Part shown: piece after piece, positions 46,441-56,324 of the stretch
How positions within the stretch are numbered: position 1 is the first letter of the stretch
Layout of the letters: the number at the start of each line of letters is the position of its first letter
From: Desulfobulbus sp.
GTDB lineage: Bacteria > Desulfobacterota > Desulfobulbia > Desulfobulbales > Desulfobulbaceae
NCBI GenBank assembly: GCA_031280615.1
Contig: JAITGO010000017.1
Coordinates: 372,001-436,000, forward strand
Length of the DNA stretch: 64,000 bases
Direction of reading: 5' to 3'
The notes under the pieces: model-generated
Told to the model about the DNA's origin: nothing
Seen by the model: the letters and a program-made list of their open reading frames with translations, nothing else
The model's database searches: none
Translations under genes and position numbers: made by a program

Positions 46441-46753
46441 GCTCAACCGGCTTTCGTAACGCAAAGAACACTGTCGATTTCCAGAAAGGGAACCTGGCCG
46501 AAGTTCGAAGTTATCAGATGTTCATATAACCTCTTGCGCAAGGCCAAGCCGGTACAGAAGGCAATCCCGGCCAGTCGGTTTGTCGATCCGTGCCCCTGGC
46601 AGGATTGAAGAGGAAAGAGTGACGCTGCATGCCATGCCTTCGTACGTACGGATGGGGAAGCATGTGGGAGTGAAAAACGATTCGGTCTTGTGCGCAAAGG
46701 AAACGAACTGGGAGACAACCGTTCTCATGTACAACAGGAGTGCAGAAAGCATC

Positions 46754-47251
46754 ATGAAGTATCGTCGAAAAGTCAAAATGATGCCATCGGGGTTTACTTT
46801 GGTTGAATTGATGACGGTCATTGCCATACTCGCCATACTCGCCGCTGTGGCCTTCCCCTTGCTTTTTTCCGCGCTGCCCAATTATCGGCTACGGGCCGCC
46901 GCAAGGGAATTGATGATAGATTTCAAGAAGGCCAAGGTCGAGGCCATCAAGCGGAACAAGAATGTGCTCATTCAGTTCACCCCCGTTGTCGGCGCGGGAC
47001 CTGGCGGTTCATACGAACTCTGCGTTGACAGCGACAACGACGGTGCCTGCGGTGCCGGTGAGGTCATTGCGAACATTGCCATGCCTCGAGATGTCCGTCT
47101 GACCCAGACCAGTTTTACCAGCAACAAGGCCGGATATAATCCGCGTGGTCTGCCGTGGAATAATCTCATTGGAAATGTCACCATGAGCACGGTCGACGGC
47201 AAGAGGACATACCAGATTTCCTTGTCAATGGCCGGCGCTGTCAGCATGTAG
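46754..47251 (+). CDS. fimT: minor pilin, FimT/GspH family
   Basis: A 165-residue minor pilin. The leader MKYRRKVKMMPSG is followed by the processing site G|F with Glu5 in FTLVELMTVIAILAILAAVA. The middle (YRLRAAARELMIDFKKAKVE) is the conserved GspH/FimT helix, and the C-terminal beta domain includes ELCVDSDNDGACGAGE. I chose the ATG at 46754 for the short typical leader; an ATG at 46727 would give a longer one. It heads a five-gene operon of minor pilins and PilY1 that would prime pilus assembly. Confidence 0.88.
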   Translation: MKYRRKVKMMPSGFTLVELMTVIAILAILAAVAFPLLFSALPNYRLRAAARELMIDFKKAKVEAIKRNKNVLIQFTPVVGAGPGGSYELCVDSDNDGACGAGEVIANIAMPRDVRLTQTSFTSNKAGYNPRGLPWNNLIGNVTMSTVDGKRTYQISLSMAGAVSM

Positions 47252-47295
47252 CATGATGCCATGACGTTAATTCAACGAGTAACCTTTCGATTGCA

Positions 47296-47997
47296 ATGGC
47301 GAATCAGATCAGCACGGATAAGTTGAGGAAGCAGGGAGGCTTTACCCTGGTCGAATTGTTGATCGCCATGGCTGTCGGCGGAGTGGTGATGGCAGCGGTC
47401 ATGACGTCTTTCATGTCTCAGCACGAAACGTATCTTGCCCAGGACGAAGTCGTGGAAATGCAGCAAAATGCGCGGGTCGCCCTGGATATATTGAGCCGCG
47501 ACATCCGCTCCATCGGTTACGATCCCGACCGATTGGGGGCCGGTCTCACTACCACCGGAATTGATGATGACGACGGCACGGCCACCACCCTGGCCTTTAC
47601 CCGGGACGATGGCACAGGCAAGCTGGAAACGATTGAGTACTCTCTGGTCGACGCCTTTGCCTCCGCTTCCCCGTCACGGAATGACGGCAAAGTGGACGAT
47701 TTGGCGCGTGAGGAAATAAAGGCCGGTAAACCCAGCAGCGGCAGGCAGCCGGTCGCGGAAAACGTCAGCCGGCTTGAATTTCGCTACCTCGATGCGAGTG
47801 GTTATCCGACTTCCAAGACGAACAACGTACATGCTATCCAGGTTTCGATGATGGTGCAAGCGTCTAATCCGGCAACCAAATCGCCGCCCGCACAGCAGAC
47901 GTACACCACCCCTTCCGGGGCTGTCTGGACGTCGGATAACAGCTATCGGAGCATGTTTCTCACAACGACCATTCATTGCAGAAATCTCGGGTTCTAA
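47296..47997 (+). CDS. pilW: minor pilin PilW
   Basis: A 233-residue minor pilin. Its leader ends at RKQGG|F with Glu5 in FTLVELLIAMAVGGVVMAAV. The segment EVVEMQQNARVALDILSRDI, followed by RSIGYDP, is diagnostic for PilW. The remainder is the beta-rich head. It lies 44 bases after fimT and two bases before pilV. No strong ribosome binding site is visible, so it may depend on coupling. Confidence 0.9.
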   Translation: MANQISTDKLRKQGGFTLVELLIAMAVGGVVMAAVMTSFMSQHETYLAQDEVVEMQQNARVALDILSRDIRSIGYDPDRLGAGLTTTGIDDDDGTATTLAFTRDDGTGKLETIEYSLVDAFASASPSRNDGKVDDLAREEIKAGKPSSGRQPVAENVSRLEFRYLDASGYPTSKTNNVHAIQVSMMVQASNPATKSPPAQQTYTTPSGAVWTSDNSYRSMFLTTTIHCRNLGF

Positions 47998-47999
47998 TC

Positions 48000-48458
48000 A
48001 TGAAAGCATCTCCTTGCATGCCAGCGATCGCTTCACAACAAGGTTTTACGTTAATAGAGGTGCTTATCGCCATAACGCTCCTGACCATCGGCATTTTTGC
48101 CGCCGGCACCATGCAACTCAGCGCGCTTCGCGGGAATTTCCAGGCAAAGCAATTGCAGATGTCGGTTGTATGGGGAAGCGACCGCCTGGAGGAATTCATG
48201 GGCAAGGCCTATGACGACGCCCAGTTGAAGGAAAAAAAATCTACAACAAAAGTTATCGCCGGATTGGATTACACGGATGCCGGAGCCGAATCTGCCGATT
48301 ATCACGAAACCGTTGGCCAAAGTTCCACCGTGTTTTGGAATGTGGCGGATAATTATCCAATTTTCGGCTGCAAAACGATCCGGGTGATTGTCCGGCACAA
48401 CGACCAGGGAATCGTCAAAACGATCTCCATGGATTTTATCAAATTAAAACCTATTTGA
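48000..48458 (+). CDS. pilV: minor pilin PilV
   Basis: A 152-residue minor pilin. The leader ends at SQQG|F with Glu5 in FTLIEVLIAITLLTIGIFAA, and GTMQLSALRGNFQAKQLQMS is the typical PilV continuation. The ATG at 48000 follows the pilW stop by two bases. A C-terminal cysteine lies in FGCKTIRV. Confidence 0.9.
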   Translation: MKASPCMPAIASQQGFTLIEVLIAITLLTIGIFAAGTMQLSALRGNFQAKQLQMSVVWGSDRLEEFMGKAYDDAQLKEKKSTTKVIAGLDYTDAGAESADYHETVGQSSTVFWNVADNYPIFGCKTIRVIVRHNDQGIVKTISMDFIKLKPI

Positions 48459-48477
48459 TCGCGACCGGGCCAATACT

Positions 48478-49107
48478 ATGCAGCAAAATACAACGCTTTC
48501 CGCAACCACGAATAACGAAAAGGGATTTGTCCTCGTCGGCGCCTTGCTGATCCTGACCTTGTTGGTGCTTATCGGCGTCTCGGCCACCACCAGTTCGATG
48601 CTTGAATTGCAGGTGTCCGGGGCGGAGCGCATTCATTCGGAGACCTTTTTCCAAGCCGATTCGGGGATTCAAGTCGCAGTCCGTCTCATTGAGGAAAATT
48701 TGGCGGTCACGAGCGGGTTCACCAGCTTTTCCTCCAATGACATTTTACAGGACCCGGATTCCGTCGCCAACAGCACCATCGTCATCGATACCAAGACATT
48801 GAGTAGTAACGGAGACGACCGGATGCCGACCGACACCAACCGCGACATCGGCTATTACCCGAACGGATTCGATCCGGCGACCGCAACCACCGACCTGCGG
48901 ACCAATATAACGGTCTCCGGCCTCCGCGACTCCATAGATGGCTTTTCCATGGGGATGGGCATGGGATACGAGGGTATGGGCCGACGTGAAAGCGGCAAGA
49001 TCGTCTATACTATACATTCCCAACACAGTGGAAGAGCGCAGAGCGAGACCAATATCCAGGCCAAGTGGAGACATATGATCGGTCTTGAACTGGAAGGTCG
49101 GTTGTAA
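48478..49107 (+). CDS. pilX: minor pilin PilX
   Basis: A 209-residue PilX-family protein. The prepilin-like segment is NEKG|FVLVGALLILTLLVLIGVSA. Position 5 is Gly rather than Glu, which is usual for PilX proteins. QVSGAERIHSETFFQADSGI matches the PilX core. A Gly/Met-rich stretch (SMGMGMGYEGMGRRESG) near residue 160 is unusual. It sits between pilV and pilY1 with ~20 and ~45 base gaps. Confidence 0.87.
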   Translation: MQQNTTLSATTNNEKGFVLVGALLILTLLVLIGVSATTSSMLELQVSGAERIHSETFFQADSGIQVAVRLIEENLAVTSGFTSFSSNDILQDPDSVANSTIVIDTKTLSSNGDDRMPTDTNRDIGYYPNGFDPATATTDLRTNITVSGLRDSIDGFSMGMGMGYEGMGRRESGKIVYTIHSQHSGRAQSETNIQAKWRHMIGLELEGRL

Positions 49108-49151
49108 CGATTGCAATTGTTTACGGATGCAAGCCAGTTAAAGGAGAAAGG

Positions 49152-52100
49152 ATGAAAACTGCACGAATCTTGCTTCAAACAGTGACCGTTTTGGGCCTGG
49201 CTGCCGCAGGCCTGTTGCCGGTTTGGTCGTTGGCCGAGGTAACCGACTCGACCAACAGCAATTTTGCCAGCGTGCCCATGAATCTCACCAGCAATGACGC
49301 CACCCCGCTGGTGATGCTCAACATGTCGCGCGACCATCAGTTGCACTACAAGGCCTATACCGATTACGCGGACCTGGATGGAAATGGCGTGCCGGAAACG
49401 ACCTACACCGACAACATCGAATACTACGGCTATTTCGATACCAAGAAATGCTACGACTACAGCACTGGCAACAACCGTTTTGTCCCGGCGGCCCTCGCCA
49501 CTGGAACGAACAGCCACTACTGTAGCGGCAAATGGAGTGGCAACTTTCTCAACTGGGCAACCATGACCCGCATGGATGTGGTGCGGAAACTGCTCTACGG
49601 GGGAAAGCGTTCCACCGATACCAGTACCTTGACCGTGCTCGAACGTCAGTTCCTGCCCATGGACGCCCATGCCTTTGCCAAGTATTACGACGGTGGCGAT
49701 GTCAGCCAACTGACACCGTTCACCAATCTGCCGAAAGCTAACGGCACGACTTCAAGCGCAATAGGCATATCCAATAATGCTGTCACCTTAAACGTCAGCT
49801 CCTCGCTTACAGTCAAGAGCGGAGACCAAATCAAGGTGGAAGCTGCTTGTGGCTGGATGATCGGTGGGGTGACAGGTATCTCCGGGACCACTATAACCAT
49901 TGCCGTTCCCGCGGGTGCTTCGAAGAAAAACGATGATGCCACGAGTACCACAAGTAGCACGTGGACCTTGACTAATCTGAGCCAGACCGGCATTACCTTC
50001 TGCAACCTGACAACCAGAGCTGGTGGCAATCTTTCCCAAAGCAATACCGGCCCGCCGCTGCTTCGGGCTGCCAAAGGCAATTTTGCGCTCTGGAACGCCA
50101 ATGAAGGGAAACAGTGTTATTGGAGCGGCGAAAATAGTATCAATGCTGCTAACGGCAATCAGCCTGCAAAGTCCGGCATCTACGCCAGCTCGACCAGTCC
50201 TTCCCAAACCACCCATGGTTTGGGAACCGGCAGCGCACAAGGGGAATACATCGTTCGGGTCGAAGTGGGCAAGGCGGGCCTGTTCGGGGAGGAAAAACTC
50301 AAGAAATATGGCACCTCAACCTATAAACCCATCGGCCTGCTGCAGACGTACGGCGATACGGATCAGCTCAAATTCGGCTTGATGACCGGTTCTTACACTA
50401 ACAACGTTTCCGGCGGCGTACTCCGCAAAAACGTCAGTAGTTTTACTAACGAAGTCAATCCAAACGACGGCACCTTCGTGGCCAACGCCAAGGGCATAGT
50501 CTACAATTTGGATAGATTGCGCATGAATAACTACAACTACAGCGACGGGAGTTATCTCAGCAACGATCAATGTAACTATCAGCAAATCGGATTTGTCAAT
50601 CGGGGGGGCTCGGGAGGAGCAAATGCCCAAGGTTCGCCAGCCAATGAAGGAAACTGCAGCACCTGGGGTAACCCGATGTCGGAGATCTACCTCGAATCCC
50701 TACGATATCTCGCAGGTAAGTCGGAAAATGTGGGGGACAAAGATGCAATCAATGGATTTAGCTATAGAAACATTCTTGGCACGACTAAGGACAAAGACAG
50801 TCCCTTGGGCCTGACCTTGGCCACCTGGGAAGACCCTCTTTCGTCGGCCAATTATTGTGCCCCGATCAATGTCATCAATTTCAACGCCAGTGTCTCTGGA
50901 TACGATGGCGATCGAATGGCTTTGTCTTCGGAGATATCGCCTTCGCAGACAGTCCAGGTGCTGACCGATGCGGTGGGAGTAGGGGAAGCCCTGAATGCAG
51001 ATGGGGCAAAGTGGTTTATCGGCAGTAACGGCACCACCACCGATAGTTTATGTGGCGGCAAGCCGATCGGGGCGGGATTCGGCGCTTTCGCCGGTCTGTG
51101 CCCTGAGGCGCCGACCCAAAAAGGTACTTACCTGATGGCCGGCTTGGCCTATTACGCCAACACCCATCGCATCCGCAACGACCTACCAATACACCCCTCC
51201 AGGCAGAATTCGCGGGATCTCATGGTCAGCACCTTTGGCGTTGCCCTGGCAACCAATGTCCCTAAAATTGAGGTTAATGTAAACGGTAAAAAGATCACCA
51301 TCCTGCCTGCCTACCGGCTTGACAGGAGTTCCGCGGGAAATGGCCCTTTTGGCGGCGGCACCCTGGTCGATTTCAAGATCATCGAACAGACTCCGACCTA
51401 TGGGAAATATTATGCCAACTGGGAAGATAGCGAGATGGGGGGCGACTATGACCAGGATATGTGGGGTACCCTCGAATACAAGGTGGATCTGAGTACGAAT
51501 GAAATTACCGTCACGACCGCCGCGATTGCCGAGTCCACAGGCAGTGGCCAGGGATTTGGCTATGTCATCAGTGGCACAGATAAGGATGGAGCGCACTTTC
51601 ATTCCGGTATCGAAGCATTCGACTTTACTTATACGCTACCGAACGGGACGAAGGATAAAGAATGCGTCGACTGCCAAGTGGGCGCTGCGCCGACATCCCG
51701 GACGTATAAGGCCTCGGGATCCTCGGCGGGCCTGCTCAACGATCCCCTTTGGTATGCGGCTAAATGGGGCGGATTCATCGACAGCAACAACGACGGGATA
51801 CCTCAGCCGGAGGAGTGGGATAAAACCAACAACCGGACCGGGGCGGCGGGCAGCGATGGCCTGCCGGATAACTATTTTTACGCCTCCAATCCCTTGCAGC
51901 TTGAAAATTCGCTCAACCGGGTTTTTCTGGATATCCTCAAACGTGCCTCCTCGGGCACGGCCGCAGCGGTAGTTTCCAATAATGTGAACGGCGTGGGCGC
52001 CTTGTACCAGGCCTTCTACGAGCCGGCACGCCAGGACAGCAATGACCATAAAGTCGAGTGGATCGGCACGGTGCAGGCCCTTTGGATGGACAGCTACGGC

Positions 52101-54548
52101 TACATGCGCGAGGACAATGGCAACGGTAAACTGGATGGATACACGACGGATCCGAGGGTTGAATTTTTTTACGACGAATCCGCCAACCGCACCAAGATCA
52201 AACGGTTCGTCAGCACCCAGGACAACAAATATACACCGCATTACATGCAGGGCCAGGTGACCGCCTACAATGCCGCGAGCGGCAGCCTTACCTTCACTGT
52301 TGCCGAAATGAGCGGCACTGCGGGCAACGTTTTCGGCAATTGGACGGTGTACAATCTGACCAACGGCAAGATTGATGCCAGCGCGTCGCTTGCGACTATG
52401 GGTAACGCCACTGTCACAACCGTCACTGTCACGCCAGCCACGAGTTGGTTCAATGTCGGCGATACGATCAGAATCGCCCATGACGAATTTGTGCTCGATG
52501 CCTTGGAAAATCTGCACACCCTGTGGAATGCCAGAAAACAGTTGAGCCAGATCGCCACACCCGAAACGCAAAGGGCCTTTGCCGACCCGGCCAACAGCGG
52601 ACGGTTCATCAAGACCTGGATCGATACCAACGGTAACAATGTGGTGGATCCGGGAGAGTTCGTCAGCATTGAACGAGGGATGTGGGGCAATGCTGTATAC
52701 GGTTATTTCGACCTGGCTACCGCTGCCGAGGCGAACAATGTCATCGACTATATCCGGGGCAAGGAGATCAGCGGTTTCCGCAACAGAACCATCGATTACA
52801 ACGGTGACGGACTGACCGAAGTGATTCGTCTGGGAGACATCGTCAACTCGACGCCGACTGTCGCCAGTCCACCCCAGGGGGGGAACGATCTTCTGTATAG
52901 AGATACGTCCTATGCCGTTTTCAAGAACAGGTATGCCAAAAGGCGGCAGGTGATTTACGCCGGCAGCAACGATGGCCTACTCCACGCGTTCAACGGCGGA
53001 TTCTACAATTCGTCAACCAATTCGTATTTGACCAATGGTACCGACCATAAGGGGATTGCCGCCACGGCCCACCCGCTGGGATCGGAAATATGGGCGTATG
53101 CTCCCATGAACCTCCTGCCCCATCTCAAGTGGCTTACAAAGGCCGACTACCAGCACGTCTATTATGTGGATGGTAAGCCCAAGGTTTTTGATGCCAAAAT
53201 TTTTACGAATGATGATGACCACCCCGAAGGATGGGGTACGGTACTGGTTGTCGGTATGCGGTTTGGCGGTGGACCGACAACCGTGGACACTAAGGCTGAT
53301 GGCTTGGCGATCGATCCAACCCCGGAAGATAACCGGGAGTTTCGTTCCGCCTATATCATCATGGATATCACCAATCCTGAAGCAGAGCCCAGGCTGCTGG
53401 GGGAGATCCAGGTTCCCGACAGAACCTATAGCACCTCCTACCCGGCTGTTTTCATGGTTAAGGATAAAAATATCGCCTACGATGCCAATAAGTGGTTTCT
53501 CGCCTTTGGTTCGGGACCCAACGACCTGCATTTGGCGAAAAACAGCAACAACGCAAAGCTGTTCATCTTTGATCTCGGTGAATTGGCTCAACCGGGATCC
53601 AGCGATAACGGCACCTTCCCGGCTGACTGCGCCAGGGTGCCGGTCGCAGCCGGCAGTTCGATGTATATTCTTTCCTGCGATACAAAGGTTCCGGCGAGCA
53701 TGACCGGCGATCCGGTGGCCGTTGATTGGAACCTCGATTACAAGGCGGACAGTATCTACTTCGGTACAGCTGGCGATGCCATGGCCACCAGTGGTCGGCT
53801 GATGCGCATGGACATCAACAATCAGAGCATGTCGAGCAACTGGTCGGCTCCCACCACGCTCATTGAAACCTCCCAACCGGTGCTGGTACCTCCGCTGGCA
53901 TCCTTAGACTCGGCCAAACAAAAATGGATCTTTTTCGGGACCGGGCGCTTTTTTGTGTCCGCCGATCAATCCAGCACCGCCACCCAATCGATTTATGGCG
54001 TGATCGACAAGGGGACTCCGGTGCAAAAAACCAATCTGCTCAACGTGAGCAATGCCCAGGTGGGAACAGATGGCTCCGTCTCCGGTGTCGACGCCATCTC
54101 GGCCTTCAAGACGTTGGAAGAGACCAATAAGGGGTGGTATGTGAACCTCCCGCCCATTCAGGGAACAGCCGGCACGGTTCCTTCGACCCGGGTGATGACT
54201 CCCCAGGTACTGGCCGGAGGCGTCCTGTTCACTACCGCCTACCAACCAAGTCTCGATGTATGCACCGGAGAAGGAAGCAGCCGGCTGTATGGATTGTATT
54301 ACAGAACAGGCACCGCTCATCCATCTGCGATTTTGGGTACGACCATCGTCAATGGCAAGGAGGTCGCTCGTTCCTTCGCGGAGTTGGGGCCAGGTTTCGC
54401 CTCGATGCCCTCGCTGCATAGTGGGGCGGGGACAACCGGTAATGCTGTCTCCATCTTTACCCAGCAGTCCACAGGCACGATTGGACGCAACGAAGGCAAG
54501 ACTATCTATGACCTTCGCAGTGGAATGGAGGCATGGAAGGAAAACTGA
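49152..54548 (+). CDS. pilY1: PilY1-like pilus tip/biogenesis factor
   Basis: A 1798-residue secreted protein. The signal peptide (MKTARILLQTVTVLGLAAAG, cleaved near SLA) leads to a long N-terminal region with no recognisable von Willebrand A domain. The C-terminal ~550 residues are the PilC/PilY1 beta-propeller (YAGSNDGLLHAFNGGFY, SEIWAYAPMNLLPHLKWL, LFFGTGRF-like WIFFGTGRFF). Calcium-loop-like motifs occur at DLDGNGVPETTYTD (~74), DSNNDGIPQPEEW (~877), DTNGNNVVDPGEF (~1158) and DYNGDGLTEV (~1215). Pairs of cysteines are spread through the N-terminal part. It probably caps the pilus with the minor pilins and mediates adhesion. AAGGAG lies 5 bases before the ATG. The length exceeds that of Pseudomonas PilY1. 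Confidence 0.9.
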   Translation: MKTARILLQTVTVLGLAAAGLLPVWSLAEVTDSTNSNFASVPMNLTSNDATPLVMLNMSRDHQLHYKAYTDYADLDGNGVPETTYTDNIEYYGYFDTKKCYDYSTGNNRFVPAALATGTNSHYCSGKWSGNFLNWATMTRMDVVRKLLYGGKRSTDTSTLTVLERQFLPMDAHAFAKYYDGGDVSQLTPFTNLPKANGTTSSAIGISNNAVTLNVSSSLTVKSGDQIKVEAACGWMIGGVTGISGTTITIAVPAGASKKNDDATSTTSSTWTLTNLSQTGITFCNLTTRAGGNLSQSNTGPPLLRAAKGNFALWNANEGKQCYWSGENSINAANGNQPAKSGIYASSTSPSQTTHGLGTGSAQGEYIVRVEVGKAGLFGEEKLKKYGTSTYKPIGLLQTYGDTDQLKFGLMTGSYTNNVSGGVLRKNVSSFTNEVNPNDGTFVANAKGIVYNLDRLRMNNYNYSDGSYLSNDQCNYQQIGFVNRGGSGGANAQGSPANEGNCSTWGNPMSEIYLESLRYLAGKSENVGDKDAINGFSYRNILGTTKDKDSPLGLTLATWEDPLSSANYCAPINVINFNASVSGYDGDRMALSSEISPSQTVQVLTDAVGVGEALNADGAKWFIGSNGTTTDSLCGGKPIGAGFGAFAGLCPEAPTQKGTYLMAGLAYYANTHRIRNDLPIHPSRQNSRDLMVSTFGVALATNVPKIEVNVNGKKITILPAYRLDRSSAGNGPFGGGTLVDFKIIEQTPTYGKYYANWEDSEMGGDYDQDMWGTLEYKVDLSTNEITVTTAAIAESTGSGQGFGYVISGTDKDGAHFHSGIEAFDFTYTLPNGTKDKECVDCQVGAAPTSRTYKASGSSAGLLNDPLWYAAKWGGFIDSNNDGIPQPEEWDKTNNRTGAAGSDGLPDNYFYASNPLQLENSLNRVFLDILKRASSGTAAAVVSNNVNGVGALYQAFYEPARQDSNDHKVEWIGTVQALWMDSYGYMREDNGNGKLDGYTTDPRVEFFYDESANRTKIKRFVSTQDNKYTPHYMQGQVTAYNAASGSLTFTVAEMSGTAGNVFGNWTVYNLTNGKIDASASLATMGNATVTTVTVTPATSWFNVGDTIRIAHDEFVLDALENLHTLWNARKQLSQIATPETQRAFADPANSGRFIKTWIDTNGNNVVDPGEFVSIERGMWGNAVYGYFDLATAAEANNVIDYIRGKEISGFRNRTIDYNGDGLTEVIRLGDIVNSTPTVASPPQGGNDLLYRDTSYAVFKNRYAKRRQVIYAGSNDGLLHAFNGGFYNSSTNSYLTNGTDHKGIAATAHPLGSEIWAYAPMNLLPHLKWLTKADYQHVYYVDGKPKVFDAKIFTNDDDHPEGWGTVLVVGMRFGGGPTTVDTKADGLAIDPTPEDNREFRSAYIIMDITNPEAEPRLLGEIQVPDRTYSTSYPAVFMVKDKNIAYDANKWFLAFGSGPNDLHLAKNSNNAKLFIFDLGELAQPGSSDNGTFPADCARVPVAAGSSMYILSCDTKVPASMTGDPVAVDWNLDYKADSIYFGTAGDAMATSGRLMRMDINNQSMSSNWSAPTTLIETSQPVLVPPLASLDSAKQKWIFFGTGRFFVSADQSSTATQSIYGVIDKGTPVQKTNLLNVSNAQVGTDGSVSGVDAISAFKTLEETNKGWYVNLPPIQGTAGTVPSTRVMTPQVLAGGVLFTTAYQPSLDVCTGEGSSRLYGLYYRTGTAHPSAILGTTIVNGKEVARSFAELGPGFASMPSLHSGAGTTGNAVSIFTQQSTGTIGRNEGKTIYDLRSGMEAWKEN

Positions 54549-54622
54549 AGCAACCGATGGCAGCAAGATTGGCGAAAGCGCAATCGACCTGACGATGCGG
54601 TGAAACGATTGGCACAACACCG

Positions 54623-54678
54623 AACCCACCTCCGGGATGGCCCGATGGCACTGACCGGCAGGTGGGTTTCGAATTTTT
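54623..54678 (+). terminator. probable terminator of the minor pilin operon
   Basis: AACCCACCT (54623-54631) pairs perfectly with AGGTGGGTT (54660-54668). The loop holds a smaller CCGG/CCGG hairpin, and the sequence then runs TCGAATTTTTG. It lies 75 bases after the pilY1 stop. Confidence 0.5.
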
Positions 54679-54754
54679 GAGTTTTATGCGCCTTTCATTC
54701 ATGGGAGCGATTGTTTTCATCATTTTCCCTGATTATTTTCATGAGTTTTTTTTC

Positions 54755-54815
54755 TTGACTTCCGATGCTCTTCTGAATAAATAACGGCAAAGACTGAATG
54801 CTGGTTCAGTCTTTT
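54755..54815 (+). promoter_or_regulatory. sat promoter and 5' leader hairpin
   Basis: TTGACT at 54755-54760 is followed after 17 bases by TAAATA (54778-54783). The expected start near 54790 coincides with a perfect 10-bp hairpin, AAAGACTGAA (54789-54798) and TTCAGTCTTT (54805-54814). A hairpin at the very 5' end of an mRNA often stabilises it, which would suit an abundant energy-metabolism enzyme. It could instead be a weak terminator. Confidence 0.5.
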
Positions 54816-54900
54816 CGTGTCGGATCGAACCCGGCCATCTGCCCGGAATTAAAGCAGGTTAAATGTTCTCACAAAGAATACAACCAGAGAGGAAAAACGT

Positions 54901-56181
54901 ATGAGCTCGAAATTGGTAGCACCCCACGGTGGAAAAGGTCTTGTTTGCGCCTTGCTTGAAGGTGCGGCTCGTGAAGCAGAACTGAAGAAAGCCGCTGGGT
55001 TGAAGCAGATTGAAGTTACCGATCGCGCCAAAGGCGACCTGATTATGATGGGTATTGGTGGCTTCTCCCCGTTGAGCGGTTTCATGACCAAGGCCGACTG
55101 GAAGGGTGTATGTGAGAATTTCCAAATGGCAGACGGTACCTTCTGGCCCGTGCCGATCACCTTGGATGTCTCCGCAGCCGATGCCGGCGGCATCAATGTC
55201 GGCGATGAAATCGCTCTGGTCAACAAAGGCGTGACCTATGCAACCATGAAGGTCACCGAAAAGTTCGAGATGACCGAAGCCGACAAGCGTTGGGAGTGCG
55301 AGAAGGTTTTCAAGGGCGAAGGCGAAGAGTCCGCAGGCGATAAGTTCTGGGAAGTCGCACCTAAGGATCATCCCGGCGTCATCATGGTGCTCAACCAGAA
55401 AGAGTTCAACCTGGCCGGTCCGGTAAAGGTGCTGTCCGAGGGCGAGTATCCGAAAGAATATCCTGGCATCTATCTGAAGCCGGCCCAGGTTCGCGCCATG
55501 TTCGACGAGCGTGGATGGGCCAACGTTGCCGCTCTGCAGCTGCGCAACCCGATGCATCGTTCCCACGAATTCCTGGCCAAGATCGCCATCGAAGTGTGCG
55601 ACGGCGTCCTGATCCACAGCTTGATCGGTAACCTCAAGCCCGGCGACATTCCTGCCGACACCCGCATCGAGGCCATCAAGATCCTGATCGACCATTATTT
55701 CGTCAAAGAGAACGTCATCAACGCCGGTTATCCGCTGGATATGCGCTATGCCGGTCCGCGCGAAGGCCTGCTCCATGCTACGTTCCGTCAAAACTACGGC
55801 GTCAACAACATGCTGATCGGTCGCGATCACGCCGGTGTTGGCGATTTCTACGGTCTGTTCGAGGCCCAGCAGATTTTTGATCGTATCCCGAAAACCGGCG
55901 ATCCGGCCAAAGACTTGCTTTGCAAGCCGATGAAGATCGACTGGACCTTCTATTGCCATAAGTGCGACGGTATGGCTTCCCTCCGTACCTGCCCGCACAC
56001 CAAGGATGATCGCGTCATCCTGTCCGGCACCAAGCTGCGCAAGGCTCTGTCCGAAGGCCAGCCGGTTGTCGACCACTTTGGACGTGACGAAGTCCTCGTC
56101 CTGCTGCGTAAGTACTATGCCGGTCTGACCGAGAAGGTCGAGGTCAAGATGCAGGGCGCTGCATCCGGCTCGAAGATGTAA
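54901..56181 (+). CDS. sat: sulfate adenylyltransferase (ATP sulfurylase), dissimilatory type
   Basis: A 426-residue cytoplasmic enzyme activating sulfate with ATP to adenylyl sulfate and pyrophosphate, the first step of sulfate respiration. The active-site motif [15 protein letters not shown] (from residue 213) carries the QxRN and HxxH elements, and [20 protein letters not shown] is the second signature. A Cys/His cluster ([15 protein letters not shown]) near residue 357 matches the zinc-binding site of ATP sulfurylases from sulfate reducers. GAGAGG lies upstream of the ATG. Codon use looks optimised, suggesting high expression. It stands alone, with its own promoter and terminator. Confidence 0.97.
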   Translation: MSSKLVAPHGGKGLVCALLEGAAREAELKKAAGLKQIEVTDRAKGDLIMMGIGGFSPLSGFMTKADWKGVCENFQMADGTFWPVPITLDVSAADAGGINVGDEIALVNKGVTYATMKVTEKFEMTEADKRWECEKVFKGEGEESAGDKFWEVAPKDHPGVIMVLNQKEFNLAGPVKVLSEGEYPKEYPGIYLKPAQVRAMFDERGWANVAALQLRNPMHRSHEFLAKIAIEVCDGVLIHSLIGNLKPGDIPADTRIEAIKILIDHYFVKENVINAGYPLDMRYAGPREGLLHATFRQNYGVNNMLIGRDHAGVGDFYGLFEAQQIFDRIPKTGDPAKDLLCKPMKIDWTFYCHKCDGMASLRTCPHTKDDRVILSGTKLRKALSEGQPVVDHFGRDEVLVLLRKYYAGLTEKVEVKMQGAASGSKM

Positions 56182-56213
56182 TTTTCTCAGATCAGCTGAA
56201 GTTTTTTGTACTG

Positions 56214-56246
56214 GGAGATGCCGCCTTGCGCGGCATCTCCTTTTTT
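56214..56246 (+). terminator. terminator of sat
   Basis: GGAGATGCCG (56214-56223) pairs with CGGCATCTCC (56231-56240) and is followed by six T residues, 33 bases past the stop. Confidence 0.93.
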
Positions 56247-56324
56247 ATTGCAAATCGATAGGCGGTACGGTAGGCACGGGAGCATGCGGTAGGCATGAAC
56301 CACAGAACCAACAGCGAGGATACG

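Larger units (their letters stand above)
45989..46753. other. long intergenic region before the minor pilin operon
   Basis: About 765 bases with no convincing gene. It holds an inverted repeat GTTGCA-N6-TGCAAC and a larger dispersed repeat, both listed separately. An open frame continues upstream of the FimT start to 46580, but it lacks a pilin-like leader there. I found no clear sigma-54 or sigma-70 promoter for the operon. Confidence 0.5.

Noticed and set aside
46580..46753. A 58-residue N-terminal extension of the FimT protein
   Set aside because: Prepilin leaders are short; the ATG at 46754 gives a normal 13-residue leader. The upstream part is not leader-like and overlaps likely regulatory DNA.
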